Positions 52,710 to 61,804 are shown, numbered from the stretch's first letter. The stretch: DNA of 64,000 nucleotides from Herbaspirillum rubrisubalbicans (GCF_003719195.1 NZ_CP024996.1:4464001-4528000), one strand, 5' to 3'. Notes: a model not told the origin generated them from the sequence alone. Program-made: numbers and translations.

Positions 52710-52719
52710 TGTATATACA
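52710..52719. promoter_or_regulatory. Palindrome TGTATATACA, candidate operator 2
   Basis: Exact second copy of the palindrome, 110 bases upstream of the first. Paired sites at this distance could support looping or cooperative autorepression. Confidence 0.5.
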
Positions 52720-52799
52720 TAAAAAGAGGGAAAACAGGCGAAGCTTTTCGTCAAGACTCACATAATTTCGAGTCATGAGATAGAGGGGGGGAATGCTTA

Positions 52800-52836
52800 G
52801 AAAAAACAGAAAGGCCCACCTTCATGCAGATGAAGG
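52800..52836 (-). terminator. Possible terminator after the small unknown gene
   Basis: On the minus strand CCTTCAT/ATGAAGG forms a perfect seven-base stem with a four-base loop; a TTTTTT run follows about a dozen bases later. The distance between stem and T-run makes it uncertain. Confidence 0.35.
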
Positions 52837-52878
52837 AAAGCCGGTCATCATGGGCAAGCTGGTGAAAAACCAGGAATG

Positions 52879-53106
52879 CTATACCTCAGCCGTAGTGCGC
52901 ACCACCGTCACCCGACTGATCAGGAACTCCCCCTCCACCACCACGCGAAACGGTACGCCCGCAACATTGAAGCCCGGACCGCCTTCGTCGTCCCAGACCT
53001 GGGCGATGGCGTCGAACTCGCGTGGGCTCATCTGCAGCATCTGCGCGCTGATGACGAAGGTGGCCCCGGTTTTCTGTTTCCTGACGATGTCTTCCAGCTT
53101 GGCCAT
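52879..53106 (-). CDS. Small hypothetical protein
   Basis: A 75-residue cytosolic protein (MAKLEDIVRKQKTGATFVISAQ ... PREFDAIAQVWDDEGGPGFNVAGVPFRVVVEGEFLISRVTVVRT) that I do not recognise. The start at 53106 is preferred because AGGA lies six bases upstream; an ATG two codons earlier (53112) is directly on the AGGA. It precedes, on the opposite side of a 292-base gap, the toxin-antitoxin pair and follows the NlpD-like gene; it may be an independent gene. Confidence 0.6.
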   Translation of the reverse strand: MAKLEDIVRKQKTGATFVISAQMLQMSPREFDAIAQVWDDEGGPGFNVAGVPFRVVVEGEFLISRVTVVRTTAEV

Positions 53107-53168
53107 GTTCATTCCTGAGGTTCTGTGATGCATTGGCGGTGCGGCTCTGCGCCGCACCGCCTACCCTT

Positions 53169-53927
53169 TCAGCGCGCCGGCAGCAAGGCCATCACGTTGA
53201 CCGGCTTGCCGTTGCGGCGGATTTCGAAGTACAGCTTGACCTTGTTGGTGTCGCTGTTGCCCATGGTGGCGATCTGTTGGCCACGCGTGACCATCTGGCC
53301 TTCCTTGACCAGGATGCTGTCGTTGTGCGCATACACCGACAGCAATTGCGGCGTGTGCTTGATGATGACCATGTTGCCGTAGCCACGGATGCCGTGACCG
53401 GCATAGGTGACCTTGCCGGCCGCCGCCGCCACCACCGATTGCCCCTGACTGCCGCTGATGTCGATGCCCTTCTTGTAGCTATCGGCGCTGGGCGCGGACT
53501 TGCCCTGGGTCGGCCACATCCAGTCCAGCTTGGCGTCAGCCGGAGCCGGGGTGTCGTCATCGTCATCCTGCGGCTTGGTAGCCGGCTTGGTCGCGGGCCG
53601 GGTCGTGCTCTTGCGCGGCGTGCCTGACGCAGAAGACGCTGCCGGGCGCGGACTCTGTCCGGCACCTGTGCGGGCCACCACGCCTACCGGCGGGCGCACC
53701 AGGATGCGCTGGCCCACTTCCAGGTCGTCGGGATTGCGCAAGCGGTTCCAGGTGCGCAGGTTGGCCGGGCTCTGATCGAAGTCGCGGCCGATGCTGTAGA
53801 GCGTATCGCCGCGCTTGACGGTGTAGTAACCGTCACCGTCGGCGGTAGCAGCGCAGCCGGCCAGCAGCAAGGCCAGCACCAGCGGCAAGGCCGCCAGCCA
53901 TGCATTGAAACGGTAAGGCTGTCTCAT
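53169..53927 (-). CDS. NlpD-like lipoprotein (LysM + degenerate LytM)
   Basis: A 252-residue lipoprotein: lipobox LLLAGC with Cys25, a LysM peptidoglycan-binding domain (YYTVKRGDTLYSIGRDFDQSPANLRTWN, about 35-80), a Pro/Ser/Thr-rich linker and a C-terminal M23/LytM domain. The LytM zinc ligands are lost: KKGID replaces HxxxD, and LYFEIR replaces HxH-type LHFEIR. This marks a non-enzymatic amidase activator, as in E. coli NlpD (GIDI, RGYGN and YAHND segments match). Its start overlaps the proC stop (TGATG), so the two are coupled. Confidence 0.88.
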   Translation of the reverse strand: MRQPYRFNAWLAALPLVLALLLAGCAATADGDGYYTVKRGDTLYSIGRDFDQSPANLRTWNRLRNPDDLEVGQRILVRPPVGVVARTGAGQSPRPAASSASGTPRKSTTRPATKPATKPQDDDDDTPAPADAKLDWMWPTQGKSAPSADSYKKGIDISGSQGQSVVAAAAGKVTYAGHGIRGYGNMVIIKHTPQLLSVYAHNDSILVKEGQMVTRGQQIATMGNSDTNKVKLYFEIRRNGKPVNVMALLPAR

Positions 53928-54739
53928 CAGGCCTGGCCGAATTCGTCGCCCAGCTCTTTGCTGCGCGTGGCAGCCGCTTGCAGGGCGGTGACGATGGCCG
54001 CTTTCACGCCCGACTGTTCCAGGCTGGTCAACGCGGCATAGGTGGTGCCCCCCTTGGAGGTGACGCGCTCGCGCAAGGTCGCCACCGATTCCTCGGAGCG
54101 ACGCGCCAGTTCGGTGGCGCCGGCGAAGGTGGCCTTGGCCAGCTCCAGGCCCTCTTGGCGCGACAGGCCCAGTTGCGCGGCCGCCTGCTCCATGGCTTCA
54201 AGGAAGTAGAACACGTAGGCCGGGCCGCTGCCGGAGACGGCGGTCACGGCATCGAGCTGCGCTTCCTGCGCCAGCCACAGGGTTTCACCGACTGCCTTGA
54301 GGATGGTATCGGCCTGGGCGCGCTGCAAGGTCGAGACCTGCTCATGCGGCACCACACCGGAAATGCCGCGACCGATCAGCGCCGGCGTATTGGGCATGGC
54401 GCGCACGATGGCCTGGTGGCCATCCAGCCAGCGCGACAGATCCACCATGCGGATGCCGGCGGCAATGGAGACGATCAGTTGCGCACCGATGAAGGGCTTG
54501 AGCGTCGCTACCACTTCGCGCATCTGCTGCGGCTTGACCGCCAGCACCACCACGTCCACGCTGGCAATGGCGCCATCGATGGTTTGTGCGGTGGCCACGC
54601 CGAACTTGTCCTGGAGCGATTGCAGGGCATCGGCATTGAGATCGACTACGTGGATGTCCTGGGCCGCCGCCACCTTGCCGACCAAACCACCGATCAAGGC
54701 CGATGCCATGTTGCCGCCGCCGATAAACGCTATCTTCAC
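53927..54739 (-). CDS. proC: Pyrroline-5-carboxylate reductase ProC
   Basis: A 270-residue enzyme that makes L-proline from pyrroline-5-carboxylate with NAD(P)H. N-terminal cofactor loop IAFIGGGNMASALIGGL, VLAVKPQQM, and the substrate-binding C-terminal helix region (AVSGSGPAYVFYFLEAM, LRERVTSKGGTTYAAL). Normal family length. It lies downstream of yggS, the usual arrangement in proteobacteria. Confidence 0.96.
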   Translation of the reverse strand: MKIAFIGGGNMASALIGGLVGKVAAAQDIHVVDLNADALQSLQDKFGVATAQTIDGAIASVDVVVLAVKPQQMREVVATLKPFIGAQLIVSIAAGIRMVDLSRWLDGHQAIVRAMPNTPALIGRGISGVVPHEQVSTLQRAQADTILKAVGETLWLAQEAQLDAVTAVSGSGPAYVFYFLEAMEQAAAQLGLSRQEGLELAKATFAGATELARRSEESVATLRERVTSKGGTTYAALTSLEQSGVKAAIVTALQAAATRSKELGDEFGQA

Positions 54740-54802
54740 TTGTGCTCCTTGTGTCTTGTGTAGGGCTGATGCTATTGGGTTGAAAACTTCATATAGGCCG
54801 CA

Positions 54803-55504
54803 TCAAGCGTAATGCCGAGCACCAAAGATAGCACTGCCGATGCGCACTATGCTTGCCCCTTCGGCCAGTGCGGCCTCCAGGTCGGCCGACATGCCCATGG
54901 AAAGAGTATCCAGGGGCAGGCCACTCTGGCGCAATTGTTCATATAGCCCCCGCACCGCGGCAAAGGCGGCCCGCTGCTGTGCCGGGTTCTCGCTGGGGGC
55001 AGGGATGGCCATCAGGCCGCGCAGCCGCAGATGGGGCAATTGCGCCACCTGGGCGGCGACCGCGGGCAACTCCTGGGGGGATAGACCGCTCTTGCTGGCT
55101 TCCCCGCTGATATTGACTTGCAGACAAATATTGAGCGGCCCCAGTTCCGCAGGCCGCTGTTCGGACAGGCGCTGGGCGATCTTGAGACGATCCACCGAAT
55201 GCACCCAGGCGAAGTGCTCGGCGATGGGACGCGTCTTGTTGCTCTGGATGGGGCCGATGAAATGCCACTCCAGCGCAATCCCGGGCACCAGGGCCGGCAT
55301 GGCTGCGATCTTGTCCAGCGCTTCCTGCAAATAGTTTTCACCGAAGGCGCGCTGCCCGGCCTGCACCGCTTCGGCCACCGCCTGCGGCCCGAAGGTCTTG
55401 GAGACGGCCAGCAATTGCACCGAGGCGCTCGCACGGCCGGCCTCCTGGGTGGCGCGGGCGATCTGTTGTTGCACGTGTTGTAAGCGTTGGGCGATTGACG
55501 ACAT
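54803..55504 (-). CDS. yggS: PLP homeostasis protein YggS
   Basis: A 233-residue alanine-racemase-fold protein that binds pyridoxal 5'-phosphate. The PLP lysine lies in LLAVSKTFG. Other family segments are FGENYLQEALDK, WHFIGPIQSNKTRPIA and LSMGMSADLEAALAEGASIVRIGSAIFG. Divergent from pilT by 72 bases and upstream of proC, the common proteobacterial order. Confidence 0.95.
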   Translation of the reverse strand: MSSIAQRLQHVQQQIARATQEAGRASASVQLLAVSKTFGPQAVAEAVQAGQRAFGENYLQEALDKIAAMPALVPGIALEWHFIGPIQSNKTRPIAEHFAWVHSVDRLKIAQRLSEQRPAELGPLNICLQVNISGEASKSGLSPQELPAVAAQVAQLPHLRLRGLMAIPAPSENPAQQRAAFAAVRGLYEQLRQSGLPLDTLSMGMSADLEAALAEGASIVRIGSAIFGARHYA

Positions 55505-55576
55505 AATCCGGGAGCCGGGAGGGGCAGCCTGCAGGGAGATAAACAGATTGTTAGTGAAACCTCGCCGGGATTATAA

Positions 55577-56605
55577 ATGGACATTGCCACCCTACTGGCA
55601 TTTGCCGTCAGAAATCAGGCTTCCGATCTGCATCTTTGTGCAGGTCTGGCGCCCTTGTTGCGGGTCCACGGCGCCATCCGCCGCATCAACCTGCAGCCGC
55701 TGGAGGCCGCGCAATTGCAGCAGGCCCTGCACGCCGTCATGCCCAGCGCCCTGCATCGCCGTCATGCCGCAGGGGCCGACTGTGACTTTTCCTTCGCCCT
55801 GCCCACCCTGGGGCGTTTCCGGGTACACGCCTTCCACCAGCAACGCGGCCCGGCTGCGGCCATCCGCTGCCTGGGACAGCAGCCCCCATCCCTCTCTGAA
55901 CTGGCCACGCCGCCGCTGTGCGCCGAGCTGGCCCTGCGGCCACGCGGGCTGGTGCTGGTGAGCGGGCCGACCGGGGCCGGCAAGAGCAGCACGCTGGCGG
56001 CCATGGTCCGGCACATCAATGAAATGCGACCGGTACATATCCTGACCATCGAAGACCCCATCGAATTCATCCATGAGCCGCGGCGCGCCCTGGTCACCCA
56101 GCGCGAGATCGGCACCCACGTCGCCGACTTCGCCCAGGCCCTGCGCGCGGCGCTGCGCGAAGACCCGGATGTGTTGCTGGTGGGCGAACTGCGCGACGCC
56201 GACACCATCGGCCTGGCCCTGACCGCTGCCGAAACCGGCCACCTGGTGCTGGGCACCTTGCACGCCGCCTCGGCGGCCAAGACGGTGGATCGCATCATCG
56301 ATGTCTTCCCCGCCGGCGAAAAGGAAGCCGCACGCGCCCTGCTGGCCGAGGCCCTGGAAGGGGTGATCGCCCAGACCCTGCTGCCCACCGTAGACGGTCT
56401 GGGCCGGGTGGCGGCGCATGAATTGCTGGTGGCCACCCCGGCCGTGCGCAACCTGATCCGCGAGGGCCGCAACGCGCAACTGGTCTCGGTGATGCAGGCC
56501 GGTGGCGCGCAAGCCATGCAGACGCTGGAGGCCAGCCTGGCGGCGCTGGTCCGCCAGGGCCGCATCAGTGAGCAGACCGCCCGTGCACAGGGCGCCACCG
56601 GGTAA
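55577..56605 (+). CDS. pilT: Type IV pilus retraction ATPase PilT
   Basis: A 342-residue hexameric ATPase that retracts type IV pili. Walker A GPTGAGKSST, Asp box (ILTIEDPIEFIH), Walker B (DPDVLLVGELRD) and His box (GTLHAASAAKTVDRIIDVFP). The N-terminal ASDLHL motif is present. The C-terminal AIRNLIREGR-like motif is here AVRNLIREGR. Pairing with yggS/proC is typical. No other pilus gene lies in the window. Confidence 0.94.
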   Translation: MDIATLLAFAVRNQASDLHLCAGLAPLLRVHGAIRRINLQPLEAAQLQQALHAVMPSALHRRHAAGADCDFSFALPTLGRFRVHAFHQQRGPAAAIRCLGQQPPSLSELATPPLCAELALRPRGLVLVSGPTGAGKSSTLAAMVRHINEMRPVHILTIEDPIEFIHEPRRALVTQREIGTHVADFAQALRAALREDPDVLLVGELRDADTIGLALTAAETGHLVLGTLHAASAAKTVDRIIDVFPAGEKEAARALLAEALEGVIAQTLLPTVDGLGRVAAHELLVATPAVRNLIREGRNAQLVSVMQAGGAQAMQTLEASLAALVRQGRISEQTARAQGATG

Positions 56606-56683
56606 GCGGCAGCTCGCCAGCAGCGCTGCGCGCCGCGGTTTAGAATGGCGGCCACCATTTCGCCAGCTCGCAAGGACAAGCCC

Positions 56684-57181
56684 ATGACCACACTCTACGA
56701 TTTCCAGCCCAGGCTGCCGGACCAGACGCCCTTCCCGCTGGAACAGTTGCGCGGCAAGGTGCTGCTCATCGTCAACAGCGCCAGCAAGTGCGGCTTCACG
56801 CCGCAATACAATGGCCTGGAAGCGATCCATCGCCAGTTCCAGGCGCGCGGCCTGGAAGTGCTGGCCTTCCCCTGCAATCAATTCGGTGCGCAAGAGCCCG
56901 GCAATGCCGAAGAAATCGGCGCCTTCTGCGAAAAGAACTATGGCGTGAGCTTCCCGCTGTTCGCCAAGATCGATGTCAATGGCGAACACGCCGACCCGCT
57001 GTTCCAGTACCTCAAGAAGGAAGCTCCGGGTCTCTTGGGCAGCAAGGCCATCAAGTGGAATTTCACCAAGTTCCTGGTGCGTCGCGACGGCAGCGTCTTC
57101 AAGCGCTATGCGCCGCAGACGCGACCGGAGGAAATGATTTCCGATATCGAGACGCTGCTGGCCGAAGAGGCTACCAAATAA
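56684..57181 (+). CDS. Glutathione peroxidase
   Basis: A 165-residue thiol peroxidase of the glutathione-peroxidase family (BtuE/GpxA type) using cysteine, not selenocysteine. Peroxidatic Cys36 lies in SASKCGFTPQY; the second conserved region is FPCNQFGAQEPG, and the Trp-Asn of the active site are in IKWNFTKFLV. AAGGA precedes the start. It reduces hydroperoxides, probably with thioredoxin. Convergent with the PhnD-like gene, 15 bases apart. Confidence 0.95.
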   Translation: MTTLYDFQPRLPDQTPFPLEQLRGKVLLIVNSASKCGFTPQYNGLEAIHRQFQARGLEVLAFPCNQFGAQEPGNAEEIGAFCEKNYGVSFPLFAKIDVNGEHADPLFQYLKKEAPGLLGSKAIKWNFTKFLVRRDGSVFKRYAPQTRPEEMISDIETLLAEEATK

Positions 57182-57196
57182 GCTCCCGCCGCAGCT

Positions 57197-58093
57197 TCAG
57201 GGCAGTGCGCGGATGATCTGGTAATCGGCATCACGCACCGGTACGAAATGCGTGGCGCGCAGGTTGTCCAGCGTGAGCCTCACGCGCAAGGCGTTCTTGT
57301 CGAGGAACACGGCGCGGATCGTATGGCGGATATCGGCGCACAACTGCCCGCGATAGACGAAGGGATCGAAGGGAATCGGCGCCGAGCGCCACAGCACGCG
57401 CAGGTCGCTCTTCTTGAGCTTGCCGTCGCTGATCATGCGCGAAAGATTGGTACTGGCCACGAAGGCGGCATCGGCGTGACGCTGCAATACCGCCATCACC
57501 GATTGCTCGTGATTGCCGGAATACCCGATGCGCGAAAAATACTGGTCCAGCTGCAGCTTGTACTGGCGCGCAAAGATATGGCGCGGAATGAGCGAACCCG
57601 AGGTACTCTCGGGATCGGCCAGCACCAGCACCTTGCCCTTGAGCGAAGCCACGCTGTCATACGGACCTTGCTGGCGCGTGATCAACAAGGCGTAATACAC
57701 CGACGACACCCCACCCTGCGCGGCAAAGTTGGGCTCCACCTGTTGCATCGAGGCAAACGGCGTGATCTGCGGATCGCCCTTGCGCGCCGTGACGTAAGAA
57801 GCCGGACCCAGTCGCGCCACATCGACCGCGCCAGCGATCAAGCCTTCGACCACGCTGCCATAGGAGGTAGGCACGACCACGTCTACCGGCATCTTCAGCC
57901 GCTCGCGCAATTCCTCGATGAGGGGATTGAGCGCCGTCTGCTGGTCATTGCCCCGGCCCTGCGGCACGAAGGAAAAGCGCAGCCGCTGCGGTCGTTCGCA
58001 GGCGCTCTTGCCGCCCGCCAGAGCAGGCGCCGTGGTCGATGCCGACAGCGCCACTGCCGCGCCCAGCAATACAGTTTTCAGTAAGCGCTTCAT
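57197..58093 (-). CDS. PhnD-like periplasmic binding protein, coupled to GGDEF-EAL gene
   Basis: A 298-residue exported protein of the phosphate/phosphonate (PhnD) binding-protein family. The signal peptide ends near STTAPALAGG (residue 27). Family segments: LRFSFVPQGRG, VVVPTSYGSVVEGLIAGAVDVARLGPASYV and VLADPESTSGSLIPRHIF. The ATG overlaps the stop of the GGDEF-EAL gene by four bases (ATGA). No permease or ATPase gene is adjacent, so it probably acts as a sensor module for its partner rather than in import. That role is inference. Confidence 0.85.
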   Translation of the reverse strand: MKRLLKTVLLGAAVALSASTTAPALAGGKSACERPQRLRFSFVPQGRGNDQQTALNPLIEELRERLKMPVDVVVPTSYGSVVEGLIAGAVDVARLGPASYVTARKGDPQITPFASMQQVEPNFAAQGGVSSVYYALLITRQQGPYDSVASLKGKVLVLADPESTSGSLIPRHIFARQYKLQLDQYFSRIGYSGNHEQSVMAVLQRHADAAFVASTNLSRMISDGKLKKSDLRVLWRSAPIPFDPFVYRGQLCADIRHTIRAVFLDKNALRVRLTLDNLRATHFVPVRDADYQIIRALP

Positions 58094-60456
58094 ACGATCT
58101 CGAATCTGCCTTTCTGCAAAAGCGGTACCAATTGTGCCGGCGCCACCGGGCGCTGCAGGTAGAAGCCCTGCACTTCGTCACAGCCCATCAGTTTGAGATG
58201 CATCAGTTGTTCGCGTGTCTCCACGCCCTCGGCCACCACCTTCAACCCGAGATTGCGTGCCAGCGTGACGGTGGAGGCCACGATCATGCCGTCGCTGTTG
58301 TCGTTGCGGATGTCGCGCACGAAGGAGCGGTCTATCTTGAGTGCATACACCGGCAAGGTCTTGATGTGGCTGAGGCTGGAATAACCGGTGCCGTAGTCGT
58401 CCAGGTAGATGCGCAGCCCTTCATCACACAGTTTTTCCAGGGTCTGGCGAGCCTGTTCCAGGTCACTGATGAAGCAGCTCTCGGTGACCTCGATCTCCAG
58501 CAGATCGGCACTGAGGTGATAACGGCGCAAAGCGTCGTGCACGGTGGCGATCAGCCGTTCATCATTCAATTGCTTGGCCGAGACATTGATGGCCACCGGC
58601 ACCAGCGGCAAGCCTTCGTCGCGCCACTGCGCCAGTTGCCGGCATACTGCCTCGATGATCCAGGGGCCCAGCGGCTGTACCAGGTCATGGGTCTCTGCCA
58701 GGCCGATGAATTCGCCCGGATAGATCAAGCCGTGCTCGGGATGCTGCCAGCGGATCAGTGCTTCCATGCCGACCACGCGATAATCCTGCAGCTCTACCTT
58801 GGGCTGATAATGCAGGCAGAATTCATCATCCTTGATGGCCTGACGGAAGCGCCCCAGCAGCTCCAGCCCGCGCACCGCAATCGCATTGAGCGAGGCATCG
58901 TAGAAACGATACAGACCGGCGCCGGCGCTCTTGGCGGTGTACATGGCGGAGTCGGCATTGGTCATCAAGGCTTCGATGCTCTGGCCATCGCGCGGATAGA
59001 GCGCGATGCCGATGCTGGGCGAGGTTTCGACATCGCAGCCTAGCAGGTCCGGGTAAGGCGCGCGCAGGGTTTCCACCAGCTTGTCGGCGATCTCGGCGAC
59101 GGTTTCCTCATCACGGATTTCGGAAACCAGCACCACGAATTCATCCCCGCCCAGGCGCGCCACCAGGTCGTATTCGCGCACGGCGGCACGCAGACGGCGT
59201 GCCACTTCCTGCAACAGTGCATCGCCCACGGCATGGCCCAGGGTATCGTTGATGAGCTTGAACTTGTCCAGATCGAGGAAGAACAGCGCATACAGGTTGC
59301 GGCTGCGCCGCGCCCTCGACAGTTCGGTAGCGGCCAGCTCATAGAACAACATGCGATTGGGAATACCGGTCAGGTAATCGTGCGAGGCCAACTGGTAGGC
59401 GCGGCTCTTTTCCTGTTCCAGCTGATGGATCAGCCCACTCTTCTCACGCTCGGAATAGACCAGCTTTTCATACAGATAGCGACGCCGGTGCGCCAGGCTG
59501 ATCAAGCCTCCCGAAAGCACCACGATCAAGAGCGAGATCAGGATGGCCTGCAGGTAATACACCCGATGCGCCGGCCACAGCTTGCTCAGCAGCGCCTGCT
59601 GGTCGCGGCTGACCACCACGGCCAGCGGGTAATGCGCCAGACGCCGCTGCACGCCCACGTGCTGCACCGGATCACCCGGCCGCAAGGCATGAATGAGGCC
59701 ATCGCCCTTGCCGGTCAAGAGGAAGGTGGCGTACTCCTGGCCGGCATAATCGGAGCCTCCCGAGAGGATGCCGCCGTACAGTTCAGCCAATTGCAGGCCG
59801 GCGGCATTGATGATCTCGATGCGGCTGCTGCCATCCACGCTCACTTCCTGGTAAGCCTTGAGGAAATAGCCCAGGTCCAGAATGGCCGCGAAGAAGCCTT
59901 GCAAGGCGCCCTTGCCATCCTGCAGCGGAATGAGCAGCGGCACGCGCCAGCTATACCCATCACGGTTCATGGGTGGCTTGATGATCATCTGGTTCTGTTC
60001 GCCTGAGTTGGTCAGCGAACTCATGTAGCCGGCATTGATGAGACGACTCAACTCGGGCTCGCTCTTCTGGCGCGCCGAGGAATACACCAGCCGCCCGCGC
60101 GCATCGAACATGGCCACCCGCAGGTAGGCCGAATCGCCGTTGAAGAGGGGATTGAAATAGGCCGAAGAGGATTGCTCGCCATTGAGCATGGACTGGCCGA
60201 TGCGCGAATACAGCAGGGTCTTGCCCAGCACCTCATCGAGATTGGCCGAGACGATGGCGGCCACGTTGCGGCTGTCGGCGATGGAGCCGGCGATGGCCAG
60301 CTGCTTTTCGTTCTCGATGCGGAGGATGGTGAAATACCAGACCAGCGACAACACGGCCACGGCAAGCAGCACCATCCCTGCCGACACCCCTCTGCCCGAG
60401 AGCAGTCTGGTCAGCAGTCCTTTCGGCTCGAACGATAACGGCTTACCCACTCCCAC
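58090..60456 (-). CDS. Membrane GGDEF-EAL cyclic di-GMP turnover enzyme
   Basis: A 788-residue protein: membrane helix (MVLLAVAVLSLVWYFTI, about 28-45), a periplasmic Cache-like domain to about 300, helix 2 (AILISLLIVVLSGGLISLA), a GGDEF domain with intact GGDEF and an RxxD inhibition site (REYD), and an EAL domain. In the EAL domain EALIRW, DDYGTGYSSL, KIDRSFV and EGVET are kept, so both synthesis and breakdown of cyclic di-GMP are possible. It is first in a two-gene operon with the PhnD-like protein, which could bind its periplasmic domain. Confidence 0.94.
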   Translation of the reverse strand: MGVGKPLSFEPKGLLTRLLSGRGVSAGMVLLAVAVLSLVWYFTILRIENEKQLAIAGSIADSRNVAAIVSANLDEVLGKTLLYSRIGQSMLNGEQSSSAYFNPLFNGDSAYLRVAMFDARGRLVYSSARQKSEPELSRLINAGYMSSLTNSGEQNQMIIKPPMNRDGYSWRVPLLIPLQDGKGALQGFFAAILDLGYFLKAYQEVSVDGSSRIEIINAAGLQLAELYGGILSGGSDYAGQEYATFLLTGKGDGLIHALRPGDPVQHVGVQRRLAHYPLAVVVSRDQQALLSKLWPAHRVYYLQAILISLLIVVLSGGLISLAHRRRYLYEKLVYSEREKSGLIHQLEQEKSRAYQLASHDYLTGIPNRMLFYELAATELSRARRSRNLYALFFLDLDKFKLINDTLGHAVGDALLQEVARRLRAAVREYDLVARLGGDEFVVLVSEIRDEETVAEIADKLVETLRAPYPDLLGCDVETSPSIGIALYPRDGQSIEALMTNADSAMYTAKSAGAGLYRFYDASLNAIAVRGLELLGRFRQAIKDDEFCLHYQPKVELQDYRVVGMEALIRWQHPEHGLIYPGEFIGLAETHDLVQPLGPWIIEAVCRQLAQWRDEGLPLVPVAINVSAKQLNDERLIATVHDALRRYHLSADLLEIEVTESCFISDLEQARQTLEKLCDEGLRIYLDDYGTGYSSLSHIKTLPVYALKIDRSFVRDIRNDNSDGMIVASTVTLARNLGLKVVAEGVETREQLMHLKLMGCDEVQGFYLQRPVAPAQLVPLLQKGRFEIV

Positions 60457-60655
60457 TCGCTCACTGGCTCACTGGCTTGAACATGGCACCAACGCTAGTG
60501 CCTTGGCGAATCCCTTTTTGACCGGGTGAGGGTAATGGGGATTTATTTCAAGTTAATGACAAACCAGACAAACGATACGGCAATTGCTTGCAGGAATTCA
60601 GGGGTGCGCGGGTTCTGGCAGGACGCGCTTTATTACATAAATTATTTATATTATT

Positions 60656-61804
60656 TTAGGCTACAGCATACGTACCCATCGTATCCATCACACTCACGCC
60701 CTGGTCACGCACATGCGGAATATCCAGTTGCCGCAGCTTGCGATACAAGGATGCACGGCACATGCCCAATTGGCGCGAGGCGGCAGAGATATTCCAGCGG
60801 CTGCCATTCAAGGCGGCGATGACGCGGGTGCGCTCATCCGGCCAGGGCCCGCCCGTGACCACCGCGCTGGGCGGCCTCTCTGCCATACGCGGCGCCAAGG
60901 GATGGACCTGGGCCAACACCGGCCCCTGCGACTGCATCAACTCTTCGGGCAGGTCGCTCACTTCGATGCGCGTGCCATTCATCACCGCGCAACTATAGCG
61001 GATCACCGCGTGCATCTGACGCAGGTTGCCCGGCCAAGGATAGGCCAGCAGACGCTGCCACGCCGCCGGGGCGATAAGCTGCTCATCGGCCTGCACACCC
61101 AGTTCATCGGCCATCATCTGCAGCACCAGCCGGCACAGGTCGGCGCGTTCGCGCAGCGCCGGCAGGCGCAGCACGCCACCGGCGATGCGATAGTAGAGAT
61201 CTTCACGGAAACGGCCCTGGGCAATCAGGTTCGGCAAGTCCTGGTGGGTGGCACAGATCAGTTGCACGTCCACCGGCACTGGTCGCAGCGCGCCCAGCGG
61301 CGTCACCTCGCGCTCGGAGAGCACGCGCAACAACCGCGTCTGCAAAGCCAGCGGCATGTCGCCGATCTCATCGAGGAAGAGCGTGCCGCCATCGGCCTGC
61401 TGTACCTTTCCCTTCATACCACCCGGCAAAGCCCCCGAGAACGCGCCCTTGCAATAACCAAACAATTCACTTTCGGCCAAACTTTCGGGGATCGAGGCGC
61501 AATTGACGGCGATCCAGCCAGCCTGGCGCCGCGCGCTGTAGTCATGCAGGGCGCGCGACAGGTATTCCTTGCCGGTGCCGGTCTGGCCCAGGATCAGCAC
61601 CGGGATGCCGCGCTCGATCAAGCGCTTGCCACGTTCGACCAGCGCCTGCATCAGAGCATCGTCGCCGGCGAGCTGGTCGATGTCGCGATAGCGCGGCACC
61701 TGGCGGCCATGCGCGCAACGAGGGGAAAGCGGAGTGGAAAAGGCCGTGCTGGCAGCATGGATCTGACTGTCAGCCAGGGGCTGGTCGGGCAAGGATGTCG
61801 GCAT
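60656..61804 (-). CDS. Compact sigma-54-dependent activator (GAFSGA variant)
   Basis: A 382-residue enhancer-binding protein without receiver or GAF domain: about 60 N-terminal residues, the AAA+ domain (Walker A GQTGTGKE, Walker B GTLFLDEIGDM, arginine-finger segment FREDLYYRI) and a C-terminal Fis-like helix-turn-helix (WNISAASRQLGMCRASLYRKLRQLDI), as in AcoR-type regulators. The sigma-54-contacting loop reads GAFSGA rather than GAFTGA. The start at 61804 follows AGGAG; the frame is open to 61900. Divergent from a LysR gene. Without a sensory domain it is probably controlled by a partner or by its own level. Confidence 0.9.
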   Translation of the reverse strand: MPTSLPDQPLADSQIHAASTAFSTPLSPRCAHGRQVPRYRDIDQLAGDDALMQALVERGKRLIERGIPVLILGQTGTGKEYLSRALHDYSARRQAGWIAVNCASIPESLAESELFGYCKGAFSGALPGGMKGKVQQADGGTLFLDEIGDMPLALQTRLLRVLSEREVTPLGALRPVPVDVQLICATHQDLPNLIAQGRFREDLYYRIAGGVLRLPALRERADLCRLVLQMMADELGVQADEQLIAPAAWQRLLAYPWPGNLRQMHAVIRYSCAVMNGTRIEVSDLPEELMQSQGPVLAQVHPLAPRMAERPPSAVVTGGPWPDERTRVIAALNGSRWNISAASRQLGMCRASLYRKLRQLDIPHVRDQGVSVMDTMGTYAVA

